This document shows positions 44,096 through 52,780 of a DNA stretch of 64,000 bases, one piece after another. The stretch comes from Actinomycetales bacterium. GTDB lineage: Bacteria > Actinomycetota > Actinomycetes > Actinomycetales > Dermatophilaceae. The stretch covers positions 558,001 to 622,000 of the forward strand of contig JADJVX010000018.1 in NCBI GenBank assembly GCA_016710385.1, written 5' to 3'. A program made the position numbers and the translations under genes. Under the pieces are notes generated by a model. That model made no database searches, was not told the origin of the DNA, and was given only the letters and a program-made list of their open reading frames with translations. Each line of letters opens with the position of its first letter. Positions within the stretch are counted from its first letter, which is position 1.

Positions 44096-44564
44096 TGCCG
44101 GCGAGGTCGAGCAGCTTGCGGGCCAGTGCCGGACCGGCCTTTGCCGAGCGAGTCACCACGAGGATGGTGTCGTCGCCGGCAATGGTGCCCAGAACGTGGG
44201 GCAACTCGCTCTGGTCGATCATCGAGGCGAGGAAGTTCGCGGCGCCGGGCGGGGTGCGCAGCACGACGAGGTTGCCGGATGCCTCGGCAGTGACCAGGAG
44301 TTCCTCCAGCGCTCGCCGGACTCGGGCCGGCACGTCGGCTCCGGAACGCGGGGCTGGGGCGCCGGGCACGGCATACACGAGGATGCGGCCGCGACGGATC
44401 TTGGTGGCACCGAGTTCGACGAGGTCACGGGAGAGGGTCGCCTGAGTGATCTCGATGCCCTCGTCGTGCAGCAGCCCGAGCAACTCGCCCTGAGAGCGCA
44501 CCTCCTGCGACCCGATGAGCGCAGCAACCCGCGCCCGGCGAGCGGTCGGTGTGGTGGGGATCAT
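44085..44564 (-). CDS. argR: Arginine repressor
   Basis: Hexameric arginine-dependent repressor of ARG boxes. The 159-residue protein has an N-terminal winged helix (VRSQGELLGLLHDEGIEITQATLSRDLVELGATK) and a C-terminal arginine-binding domain (VLRTPPGAANFLASMIDQSELPHVLGTIAGDDTILVV) with the GTIAGDDT motif. Its start overlaps the argD stop by 4 bp, where argF is usually found. A candidate operator lies at argC (48978-48995). Confidence 0.96.
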   Translation of the reverse strand: MIPTTPTARRARVAALIGSQEVRSQGELLGLLHDEGIEITQATLSRDLVELGATKIRRGRILVYAVPGAPAPRSGADVPARVRRALEELLVTAEASGNLVVLRTPPGAANFLASMIDQSELPHVLGTIAGDDTILVVTRSAKAGPALARKLLDLAGTLD

Positions 44565-45778
44565 GTCGCGCTCTGCGCCGGAGTGCCGAGCCCCGCCAGC
44601 AGCTCGGGCAGCGCTGCGACGAAGGTGTCCAGCTCGTGAGCCTCGATGATCAGTGGCGGGGCAAGGCGAATCGCTTGTGGGGCAACGGCATTGACCAGGA
44701 AGCCGGCTTCCAACGCCCGACTCGCGACGGTCGCGGCGACTTCCTCGCGCAGCACGATCGCCCGCAACAGACCACGACCACGCACCTGCTCGACCAGCGG
44801 GTGATGCAGCGCCAGCACTGCCGAGGCGAGGTGATCGCCCATGTCTCGGGCATGCGCGACGAGACCGTCGGATTCCACGGTGCGCACGGTCGCCAAGCCG
44901 GCCGCGCAGGCCAGCGGGTTGCCTCCGAAGGTGCTGCCGTGCTGGCCGGGGGTGAGCAACCCGGTGACTGCCGAGCCCACGGTGACCAGGGCACCGATCG
45001 GCACACCGCCGGCGAGCCCCTTGGCAAGAGTGAAGGCGTCCGGCACGACGTCGGCGTCCTGGAAGGCGAACCAGTCGCCGGTCCGTCCGATGCCCGACTG
45101 GATCTCGTCGAAGACGAGCAATGCTCCTGCGGCAGTGGTGAGTTCGCGCGCCAGACGCAGGTATGCCGGGCTGGCCGGGATGACGCCACCCTCGCCCTGG
45201 ATCGGCTCGAGAATGACCGCCGCCAGCCGGTCACCGGCATCGGCGACGGCAGCCTGCAGCGCGTCCGGGTCGTCGTAGGGCACGTGGACGACGTCGGGGA
45301 TGAGCGGTTCGAAGGGCTCTCGATACGCAGGCTTCCAGGTGAGCGCCAGGGCCCCCGTCGACCGGCCGTGGAAAGACCCCCGGGCGGCGATGATCCGCGA
45401 CCGTCCGGTGCGCCGGGTCAGCTTGATCGCCGCCTCGATGGCCTCGGTGCCGGAGTTGGCGAAGAAGACCGCAGACCCCGCCGGCGCGTTCGAATGGCGC
45501 AGGAGGGCCTCGGCGAGTTCGACCTGGGCCTGGCTGGTGAAGAAGTTCGAGACGTGCAATAGGGCCGAGGCCTGCGTGGTCACGGCCTCGACCAGCGCCG
45601 GGTGGCCGTGACCGAGGGTGTTGACGGCGATACCGCCGAGCAGGTCCAGGTAGCGTTTGCCGTCGACGTCGACGACATAGCACCCCTGACCGTGCGAAAG
45701 CACGGTCTGCGGCACGCCGAAGACCGGCAGCAGCGATCCGGCATACCGGTCGAGCCATTGCGGAACGTGCCCACTCAC
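44561..45778 (-). CDS. argD: Acetylornithine aminotransferase
   Basis: PLP-dependent transamination of N-acetylglutamate semialdehyde. The 405-residue class III aminotransferase has FFANSGTEAIEAAIKL, GSFHGRSTGAL, the VFDEIQSGIGRTGDWFAF segment, and the PLP lysine in AFTLAKGLAGGVPIGA. GTG at 45776-45778 overlaps the argB stop (GTGA). Confidence 0.96.
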   Translation of the reverse strand: MSGHVPQWLDRYAGSLLPVFGVPQTVLSHGQGCYVVDVDGKRYLDLLGGIAVNTLGHGHPALVEAVTTQASALLHVSNFFTSQAQVELAEALLRHSNAPAGSAVFFANSGTEAIEAAIKLTRRTGRSRIIAARGSFHGRSTGALALTWKPAYREPFEPLIPDVVHVPYDDPDALQAAVADAGDRLAAVILEPIQGEGGVIPASPAYLRLARELTTAAGALLVFDEIQSGIGRTGDWFAFQDADVVPDAFTLAKGLAGGVPIGALVTVGSAVTGLLTPGQHGSTFGGNPLACAAGLATVRTVESDGLVAHARDMGDHLASAVLALHHPLVEQVRGRGLLRAIVLREEVAATVASRALEAGFLVNAVAPQAIRLAPPLIIEAHELDTFVAALPELLAGLGTPAQSAT

Positions 45779-46698
45779 GAGGTCACCGCCGCATCCGGCA
45801 GCACCATGGTGCCGATGCCGGCGTCGGTGAAGACCTCCAGGAGGATCGAGTGCGGGGTGCGCCCGTCGACGACGTGGGCCTGCGGGACCCCGCCCTCCAC
45901 GGCCCGGACACACGCCTCCAGCTTCGGCACCATCCCGGAGTCGACCTTGCCGAGCAGCACCCGAGCGTCGCCGACCGACAACTGCGACAACAGCGAGGAG
46001 CGGTCTGGCCAGTCGGCGTAGACGCCTTCGACATCGGTGAGGACGACGAGTTTGCGCGCGCCGAGAGCAACCGCCAATGCCGCCGCCGCCGTGTCGGCAT
46101 TGACGTTGAGCACCTGGCCGGGAGTGTCCACGTCCGGCGCCACCGTCGAGACCACCGGGATGCGACCGGCGTCGAGGATGTCCTGCACGGCCGCCGGATT
46201 GACCCGTTCGACGTCACCGACCAGCCCGAGGTCGACGTCCTCGCCGTCGACGACGGTGCCACGGCGCCGGGCGCCGAAGAGTTCGGCATCCTCGCCGGAC
46301 AGCCCGACGGCGAGCGGCCCGTGGTGGTTGAGCAGGCCGACGAGTTCCCGACCGACCTGGCCGGTGAGCACCATCCGCACGACGTCCATGACTTCCGGCG
46401 TCGTCACCCGCAGCCCGCCCTTGAACTCGCTGGTCAGCCCCAGCCGCTGCAACATCGACCCGATCTGCGGGCCGCCGCCGTGAACGACGACCGGACGCAG
46501 ACCGGCATACCGCAGGAACGCGATGTCCTGGGCGAAGGCTGCCTTGAGGGTCTGGTCGATCATCGCGTTGCCGCCGTACTTCACCACGACGAGGGCACCC
46601 CGAAAGCGCTCCAGCCAGGGCAGCGCTTCGACGAGCGTGCCGGCCTTGCTGGCCGCGGCCGAAAGGGCGTCGGCGCGTTCGCCGCGCAGGGATCTCAT
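45775..46698 (-). CDS. argB: Acetylglutamate kinase
   Basis: Phosphorylates N-acetylglutamate; usually the arginine feedback target. The 307-residue amino-acid-kinase protein has VVKYGGNAM, VVVHGGGPQIGSML, the NVNADTAAAALA segment and a C-terminal SILLEVFTDAGIGTMV. The ATG at 46696-46698 follows AGAGGAA. It lies 67 bp downstream of argJ. Confidence 0.96.
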   Translation of the reverse strand: MRSLRGERADALSAAASKAGTLVEALPWLERFRGALVVVKYGGNAMIDQTLKAAFAQDIAFLRYAGLRPVVVHGGGPQIGSMLQRLGLTSEFKGGLRVTTPEVMDVVRMVLTGQVGRELVGLLNHHGPLAVGLSGEDAELFGARRRGTVVDGEDVDLGLVGDVERVNPAAVQDILDAGRIPVVSTVAPDVDTPGQVLNVNADTAAAALAVALGARKLVVLTDVEGVYADWPDRSSLLSQLSVGDARVLLGKVDSGMVPKLEACVRAVEGGVPQAHVVDGRTPHSILLEVFTDAGIGTMVLPDAAVTS

Positions 46699-46765
46699 GA
46701 TGCAGTTCCTCTCGTGCCGCCCAGCCGCAGACCGCCCGGGTCGGGCCTGCCGCGGCGGTCGGGCG

Positions 46766-47935
46766 TCAGGTGCTGTAGGCCGAGTTCTCGTGGACGTAGT
46801 CGTGGGTGAGGTCGTTGGTCCATACCGTCGCGGTGGCGTCTCCGGCGGCCAGGTCGACGACCAGGTGCAGGTGCCGAGGGGTGAGATCCACCAGGGAGCG
46901 GTCCTCACCGACGCCGCCGGCACGGCATACCTGTATGCCGTTCATCCACACCCCCAGCCGTGCCGGGTCGAAGGCCGCGCGGGTCGTGCCGACGGCGGCG
47001 AGCACCCGGCCCCAGTTGGGATCGTTGCCGAAGACCGCGCATTTGAAGAGATTGTTGCGGGCAATCGCCCGGGCGACCTCGAGGGCATCAGCTTCGCACG
47101 CCGCCGCGCGGACCTCGATCTCGACGTCGTGGTGGGCCCCCTCGGCGTCGGCGATAAGCCCACGGGCGAGATCGGCGCAGACCGCGGTGACAGCAGCGGT
47201 CAGCTCGTCCGCTGACGGCTGCACCCCCGACGCCCCCGATGCCATGAGCAGCACCGTGTCGTTGGTCGACATGCAGCCGTCCGAGTCGATCCGGTCGAAG
47301 GTGCGCGACGTGGCCGCCCGCAACGCCGCCTCCAGCTCATCCGGCGCAGCGACAGCGTCGGTGGTGAGGACCACGAGCATGGTCGCCAGCGCCGGGGCGA
47401 GCATGCCGGCCCCTTTGGCCATCCCGCTGACCGACCAGCCAGGGCCCCCAGCCCTGGCCTGCTTGGAGACGGTGTCGGTCGTCATGATCGCGGTGGCGGC
47501 GGCATCGTGGCCATCGGCGCTGAGGGCCGCGACCGCGAGATCCACTCCGGGCAGCAGCCGGTCCATCCGAAGACGCTCGCCGATGAGACCGGTCGAGCAC
47601 ACTGCGACATCGCCGGCGGATATCCCGAGGCTCTCGGCGACCTTCTCGGCCGTGCGGTGGGTGTCCAGGAAGCCCGGCGATCCGGTGCAGGCATTGGCGC
47701 CACCGGAGTTGAGCACCACGGCGTCGACCCGGCCGTCCGTGACCACCTGGCGTGACCACGTGACGGGGGCAGCCTCCACGCGATTGCTGGTGAAGACGGC
47801 GGCTGCGTGGTGGTCCGGTCCGTCGTTGACGATGAGCGCGAGATCGGGGCGCCCGCTTGCTTTGAGGCCGGCGGTGACGCCGGAGGCGCGGAACCCGCGT
47901 GGCAGGTGGACGGCCGGGCTGGTGCGGGTATTCAC
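46766..47935 (-). CDS. argJ: Bifunctional ornithine acetyltransferase / N-acetylglutamate synthase
   Basis: Recycles acetyl groups between acetylornithine and glutamate; may also make N-acetylglutamate. The 389-residue precursor is of the self-cleaving Ntn type. KGAGMLAPALATML gives the alpha/beta cleavage before Thr in ATML. DGCMSTNDTVLLMA and a closing DLTHDYVHENSAYST are conserved. GTG at 47933-47935 overlaps the argC stop by 4 bp. Whether it is mono- or bifunctional cannot be read. Confidence 0.96.
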   Translation of the reverse strand: MNTRTSPAVHLPRGFRASGVTAGLKASGRPDLALIVNDGPDHHAAAVFTSNRVEAAPVTWSRQVVTDGRVDAVVLNSGGANACTGSPGFLDTHRTAEKVAESLGISAGDVAVCSTGLIGERLRMDRLLPGVDLAVAALSADGHDAAATAIMTTDTVSKQARAGGPGWSVSGMAKGAGMLAPALATMLVVLTTDAVAAPDELEAALRAATSRTFDRIDSDGCMSTNDTVLLMASGASGVQPSADELTAAVTAVCADLARGLIADAEGAHHDVEIEVRAAACEADALEVARAIARNNLFKCAVFGNDPNWGRVLAAVGTTRAAFDPARLGVWMNGIQVCRAGGVGEDRSLVDLTPRHLHLVVDLAAGDATATVWTNDLTHDYVHENSAYST

Positions 47936-48975
47936 GGGGCCACTCCGACGACCGGTAGGCCGGTGGTCTCGGGCAGCCCGAGGGCGAGGTTGGCGCACTG
48001 GATCGCGCCGCCCGCCGTGCCCTTGGTGAGGTTGTCGATGGCACTGGTCACGACGACCCGGCCGGCGCGCTCATCGACGCCCAGCTGCAGGTGGACGCTG
48101 TTGGACCCAACCACGTCGGCAGTGCGCGGCCAGCTTCCGGGGGGCAGGAGGTGCACGAACGGTTCGTCCGCATACGCCGCCTCCCACGCCGCGCGCACCG
48201 CGGCGGGGTCGACGCCATCGGCCAGTTTGGCCGTGGCGGTGGCAAGGATGCCGCGTGACATCGGGGCCAGCATGGGGGTGAACGACACGGTCACCTCGGC
48301 TCCCGCAGCGGCACCGAGGTTCTGCTCGATCTCAGGGGTATGCCGGTGCACTCCCCCGACGCCGTAAGGCGACATCGACCCCATCACCTCGGCGCCCAAC
48401 AAGTGCGGCTTGAGCGACTTGCCCGCGCCCGAGGTGCCCGACGCCGCGACGACGACGATGTCCTGCGGCTGCAGCACCCCGGCGGCCAGGCCCGGTGCCA
48501 GGGCTAGCGAGACTGCGGTCGGGTAGCACCCGGGCACCGCGATGCGGGTCTGCCCGACCAGGGCGTCGCGCTGCTTGCGACCGCCAGCACCGACGAGCTC
48601 GGGCAGGCCATAGGGCCACTGACCGGCATACGGCGTGTCGTAGAACTGGGTCCACGCGGCGGCGTCGGTGAGCCGGAAGTCGGCCCCACAGTCCAGGACG
48701 ATCACCTCGGCCGGAAGCTGCGCGACGAGCGCCGCAGAGGCCCCGTGCGGGAGAGCAAGAAAGACCAGGTCATGACCCGCGAGCGTCTCCGGCGAGGTCG
48801 CGGCGATGACCCGGTCGGCCAGCGGGGTGAGGTGGCTGTGGATATCCCCGAGGCGTTTACCTGCCGAGGAGTCCGCCGCGAGGGCACCGATCTGGATCTG
48901 CGGATGCGCGAGCAGGAGCCGGAGGATCTCCCCTCCGGCATACCCGCTGGCGCCGACGACGGCTGCGGTGGTCAT
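47932..48975 (-). CDS. argC: N-acetyl-gamma-glutamyl-phosphate reductase
   Basis: NADPH-dependent reduction to the semialdehyde. The 347-residue protein has the GASGYAGGEILRLL dinucleotide loop, the nucleophile Cys in AVPGCYPTA, and SFTPMLAPMSRGIL. The ATG at 48973-48975 has no ribosome site upstream. A -10-like TATAGT lies only 7-12 bases before it, so the transcript is probably leaderless. It opens argC-argJ-argB-argD-argR-argH. Confidence 0.96.
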   Translation of the reverse strand: MTTAAVVGASGYAGGEILRLLLAHPQIQIGALAADSSAGKRLGDIHSHLTPLADRVIAATSPETLAGHDLVFLALPHGASAALVAQLPAEVIVLDCGADFRLTDAAAWTQFYDTPYAGQWPYGLPELVGAGGRKQRDALVGQTRIAVPGCYPTAVSLALAPGLAAGVLQPQDIVVVAASGTSGAGKSLKPHLLGAEVMGSMSPYGVGGVHRHTPEIEQNLGAAAGAEVTVSFTPMLAPMSRGILATATAKLADGVDPAAVRAAWEAAYADEPFVHLLPPGSWPRTADVVGSNSVHLQLGVDERAGRVVVTSAIDNLTKGTAGGAIQCANLALGLPETTGLPVVGVAP

Positions 48976-48977
48976 AA

Positions 48978-48995
48978 TGCATGACTATACATGCA
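48978..48995 (-). promoter_or_regulatory. Probable ARG box (ArgR operator) over the argC promoter
   Basis: TGCATGACTATACATGCA is an 18-bp near-perfect palindrome of TGCATG/CATGCA half-sites, 2 bp upstream of the argC start codon. ArgR hexamers bind such palindromes and argR is in the same operon. The minus-strand TATAGT inside it is the only good -10 candidate, so binding would block the promoter directly. Confidence 0.75.
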
Positions 48996-49000
48996 GAAGA

Positions 49001-50218
49001 CTAAGTATGCGGCCGGGTCCGGTGATCGAGGACCAGCGACAGGGCCGCCCCGGTCGCTGCGCAGACCAGGCAGGCCACCCAGGTGAGGTGGAACCCCCCG
49101 GCCGCACTGGCCAGCGCGGCGACCACCGGCGGGCCGATCACCTGACCGGTCGAGGACAGCTGTTGGACCATGCCGACGGTCGTGGAAATCGTGCGCTCGT
49201 CCGGGGCGAAGAATGGCGCGGCGGCGAACAGGGCCCCTGGCACCAGACCGCCGACCATCGAGAAGATGACCGCGCCGGCGAACCTCGCGACCGGAGCTCC
49301 CTCGGTGACCGTGGCGAAGGCGAGGAAGGCGCCGAGGGTCTGGCCGGCGAAGCCCATCCCGAGCACACCCGCAAGCCGCCACCCGCGGTGCAGCAGGATG
49401 CCCGCGACGACATTGCCGACGACGTTGACCCACGGCACAACACTGGTGAGCACCGCGCCAACTGCCCCGGTCCAACCGGCTTGGACATACACCGTGGGCA
49501 GGAAGCCGATGACCGCCATCCACTGTGCGGCGTAGACGCCGAAGGCGAGAGCTCCCATCCACGGCCCGACGCTGCCCACGGTGCGGCGCACTCGGGCCCA
49601 GGCACCGGTCGCTGCGACACCTGCGGCTGCGGGGGCGGTGTCTGCGACTCCGGCAGCCACGGCCGGCCGAGGCGGATCCGGGGGCACGACGACCCGGACG
49701 GCGACGAGTGCTGCCGCCGTGAGCGCCGCCAGCAGCCACCACCACAACGCCCACGTGCCGTGCTGGATCACCCACGGCCCGATGAGGAAGGCCAGCCCCG
49801 TGCCGAAGGGGATATAGGCGCCCCAGACGCCGAGCACCCGGGTGACCTGGTGGCCGGGAACGACCCGTCTCAGCAGCCCCGGCGCCGGGACTGCCGCCAT
49901 GAGCAACCCCACCCCTTCCAGGGCCCGCAGGGCGAGCAGCACGGCATACGAGGTCGCGAAGCCTCCCAGGACACTGGCGCTCGTGAGGATCGTCAACCCG
50001 GTGAGCATGGACCGGCGCAGCCCGATGCCGTCGGCGCTCACGCCGATGGCGAGCCCGGCGACCATCCCGGCGAACTGCACGAGCGAGAGCAGGAAACCGG
50101 CCTGCACGAGCGTGAGGCCCCAATCCTGGGTGAGCGCCGGCACTGCGGGCGGCAACTTGCCCACGTGCAGGGCCAACCCGACGCCGGTCGCGAGAACGAC
50201 GACGGCCGCTGGCGGCAC
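49001..50218 (-). CDS. MFS transporter
   Basis: A 405-residue major facilitator protein with about 12 spans. It has a GADGIGLRRSML-like loop 2-3 (here SADGIGLRRSM) and a short cytoplasmic linker of Ala/Pro/Val residues between halves. Substrate unknown. GTG at 50216-50218, 14 bp after the pheT stop. Only 25 bp separate its stop from argC, so the argC -35 region must lie in its 3' end. Its position between pheT and argC gives no reliable functional link. Confidence 0.88.
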   Translation of the reverse strand: MPPAAVVVLATGVGLALHVGKLPPAVPALTQDWGLTLVQAGFLLSLVQFAGMVAGLAIGVSADGIGLRRSMLTGLTILTSASVLGGFATSYAVLLALRALEGVGLLMAAVPAPGLLRRVVPGHQVTRVLGVWGAYIPFGTGLAFLIGPWVIQHGTWALWWWLLAALTAAALVAVRVVVPPDPPRPAVAAGVADTAPAAAGVAATGAWARVRRTVGSVGPWMGALAFGVYAAQWMAVIGFLPTVYVQAGWTGAVGAVLTSVVPWVNVVGNVVAGILLHRGWRLAGVLGMGFAGQTLGAFLAFATVTEGAPVARFAGAVIFSMVGGLVPGALFAAAPFFAPDERTISTTVGMVQQLSSTGQVIGPPVVAALASAAGGFHLTWVACLVCAATGAALSLVLDHRTRPHT

Positions 50219-50232
50219 CCCGGACCGGCGAA

Positions 50233-52779
50233 TCAGCGTTGCACCGCCCCGAACCGCGCTGCGGCAGCCGCCACCGCAAGGTCGCGGTAGCCACTGACCT
50301 CGTCGGTGCGCAGGGTGCGGTCGGGGGCCCGGAAGGCCATCCGGAACGCCAACGACTTCTCTTCGGCACCGACCTGCTCACCGCGGTAGACGTCGAACAG
50401 GGTCACCCACTCCAGATGCGCACCGGCAGCCTCGCGCAGAGTGCGCTCGACCTCGCCCGCCGCGACGCTCTCGGGCACCGTGAGCGCCACGTCGGTGAGG
50501 GCCACCGGACGGGTCGAGAACGGCGCCTGCTTGGCGGGGGTCTCGCGGGCTGCAACCAGCACCTCAAGGCTCACCTCGGCAGCGCAGGTGCGCGCGGGCA
50601 GGCCCAGGCGTTGGAGCACGGCGGGGTGGAGTTCACCGGCATACCCGAGCGGTGTGCCGTCGGCGAGGCTGAGCCGGGCGCAGCGACCAGGATGCCACGG
50701 CGCCTGCTGGGCCGGCTCGGCGGTGACGGTGAGGGAGAGCGACGAGGCGGTCGCGCGCACGAGATCGACCACGTCGGCCCAATCGGCGGGCCGGCCCTTG
50801 CCCCACCACCCGGAGCGCTCGGTGTCGCCTGCGAGGACGATCCCGAGGTGCCGCGGTTGCGGCGGGACGGCCGCGTCGATGGAGTCGATGGTCGCCGCGT
50901 CCGGGCGCTCGTGGACCCCGGGCACGGGTGCCGTGTGGGCAGTGCCCGGGACCGGTCGGGTGACCGACCCGATCTCGAACAGTGCAAGGTCGCGCTGGCC
51001 ACGAGAAACGTTGCGCCGCAAGGCATCGACCAGAGAGTCGATGACTGACGTGCGCAGCAACGGCGCCTGGTCGGACAACGGGTTGGCCAGCCGGATCGCA
51101 CTGCGGCGCGGGTCGTCGGACGGCAGCCCGAGGGTGTCGCCGAAATCGGCGGTGACGAACGGATAGGTCAGCACCTCGGTGCAGCCTCGGCCGACCAGCG
51201 TCGTGGCAACGATGCGGCGCACGAGTTGGCTGAGGGTCAGACCACGCCCGGCGGTGGGGGTCGGCAGCACCGATGGGATGCGCTCATAACCGTCGATGCG
51301 CGCAACCTCCTCGGCGTAGTCCGGCCCGTCGACGAGGTCAGGACGCCACGAAGGCGGGGTCACCGACACCGTGTCACCGTCGTCCTGCACGGCGCAGCCT
51401 AGATCGCGAAGGATCGCGACCACCCGCTCCCGCGAGTAGGGCACACCGACCAGCCGGGCCGGCAAGGCGGGATCGAGCGCGTATGCCGTGCGCCCGTGAG
51501 TGAGGTCGACATCAGTGCTGCCCGTGTCAGCCACTCCGCCGCCGTGCTCGACGAGCAGGTCGACTGCGAGTTGGGCAGCGGCCGCGGTGATCTGGGGGTC
51601 GACGCCTCGCTCGAACCGCTTGGATGCCTCGGTCGTCAGACGGTGTCGCCGCGAGCTGCGAGCCACCGTCACGGGGTCGAAGTGCGCCGCCTCAATGAGG
51701 ATGTCGGTGGTCGAGGCGGTGACCTCGGAGGTTGCCCCGCCCATGACACCGGCGATGGCCAGCGGTTCCCTGCCACCGTCGGTGATGAGCAGGTCCTCGA
51801 CGTGCAGGGAGCGCTCGACGTCGTCGAGGGTGGTGAGCCGCTCGCCTTCGGTCGCCCGGCGCACGACGATCGAGCCAGACAGGGTGTGCAGGTCGAAGGC
51901 GTGCAGCGGCTGCCCGACCAGGAGCATGACGTAGTTGGTGACGTCGACGGCCAGCGAGATGGGGCGCATCCCAGCCTGGGTGAGTCGGGCTGCCATCCAA
52001 CTCGGGGACGCCGCGGTCGGGTCGACGCCCCGGACGATGCGCGCGACATAGCGATCACACCCAGGCACCCCGTCGATGGGCGCGCTGTCGGTGAGGTGCA
52101 CGGCATACCCGGTGGTGGTGTCCGGGGGAATGCCGCCGACCGCACCGGGGTCGCGGAAGCCGCCCGCCGGGCTGCCCTGGGAGTGCCAGTACTCGCGGGC
52201 GATGCCCCGCATGGAGAAGCAGTAGCCCCGGTCGGGAGTGACGTTGACCTCGAGAACCTCGTCGTCCAGGCCCAACAGCGAGATCGCATCGTCGCCCGGC
52301 TGCAGGGTGGCGGACCGCTCGGCCCCGAGGTAGTCGGTGAGCACGATGATCCCCGAGTGGTCCTCGCCCAGGCCGAGCTCGTCTTCGGCGCAGATCATGC
52401 CGTTGGACACCCGGCCGTAGGTCTTACGCGCCGAGATCGCGAAGCCACCGGGCAGCACAGCGCCCGGCAGCACGACAACGACGAGATCACCGACGACGAA
52501 ATTGGTTGCACCACAGACGATTTCCTGTGGTATGCCGTCGGTCACCCGCTGACCGTGCTCGCCGACGTCCACTGTGCAGTAGCGGATTGTCTTGCCGTTC
52601 TTCTGGACCGCTTCGTCGATGGTGAGAACGCGCCCGACGACGAGCGGGCCGGTGACGTCGCCGCCGTGCAGCGCCTCCTCCTCCAGACCGACGCCGACCA
52701 GCGACGCCGCGACCGCCGGGCCACGAGCGCCGGGGGCCAGGTCGACCAGCTCCGCGAGCCAGGACAGGGGGACTCTCAT
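50233..52779 (-). CDS. pheT: Phenylalanyl-tRNA synthetase beta subunit
   Basis: Forms the alpha2-beta2 enzyme with PheS; carries the Tyr-editing site. The 848-residue protein begins MRVPLSWLAELVDL, with an EMAP-like tRNA-binding domain (GRVLTIDEAVQKNGKTIRYC), B3/B4 (SLAVDVTNYVMLLVGQPLHAFD), B5 (RERVVAILRDLGC) and a C-terminal ferredoxin-like anticodon domain ending FGAVQR. Starts 1 bp after the pheS stop. Confidence 0.97.
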   Translation of the reverse strand: MRVPLSWLAELVDLAPGARGPAVAASLVGVGLEEEALHGGDVTGPLVVGRVLTIDEAVQKNGKTIRYCTVDVGEHGQRVTDGIPQEIVCGATNFVVGDLVVVVLPGAVLPGGFAISARKTYGRVSNGMICAEDELGLGEDHSGIIVLTDYLGAERSATLQPGDDAISLLGLDDEVLEVNVTPDRGYCFSMRGIAREYWHSQGSPAGGFRDPGAVGGIPPDTTTGYAVHLTDSAPIDGVPGCDRYVARIVRGVDPTAASPSWMAARLTQAGMRPISLAVDVTNYVMLLVGQPLHAFDLHTLSGSIVVRRATEGERLTTLDDVERSLHVEDLLITDGGREPLAIAGVMGGATSEVTASTTDILIEAAHFDPVTVARSSRRHRLTTEASKRFERGVDPQITAAAAQLAVDLLVEHGGGVADTGSTDVDLTHGRTAYALDPALPARLVGVPYSRERVVAILRDLGCAVQDDGDTVSVTPPSWRPDLVDGPDYAEEVARIDGYERIPSVLPTPTAGRGLTLSQLVRRIVATTLVGRGCTEVLTYPFVTADFGDTLGLPSDDPRRSAIRLANPLSDQAPLLRTSVIDSLVDALRRNVSRGQRDLALFEIGSVTRPVPGTAHTAPVPGVHERPDAATIDSIDAAVPPQPRHLGIVLAGDTERSGWWGKGRPADWADVVDLVRATASSLSLTVTAEPAQQAPWHPGRCARLSLADGTPLGYAGELHPAVLQRLGLPARTCAAEVSLEVLVAARETPAKQAPFSTRPVALTDVALTVPESVAAGEVERTLREAAGAHLEWVTLFDVYRGEQVGAEEKSLAFRMAFRAPDRTLRTDEVSGYRDLAVAAAAARFGAVQR

Positions 52780-52780
52780 C

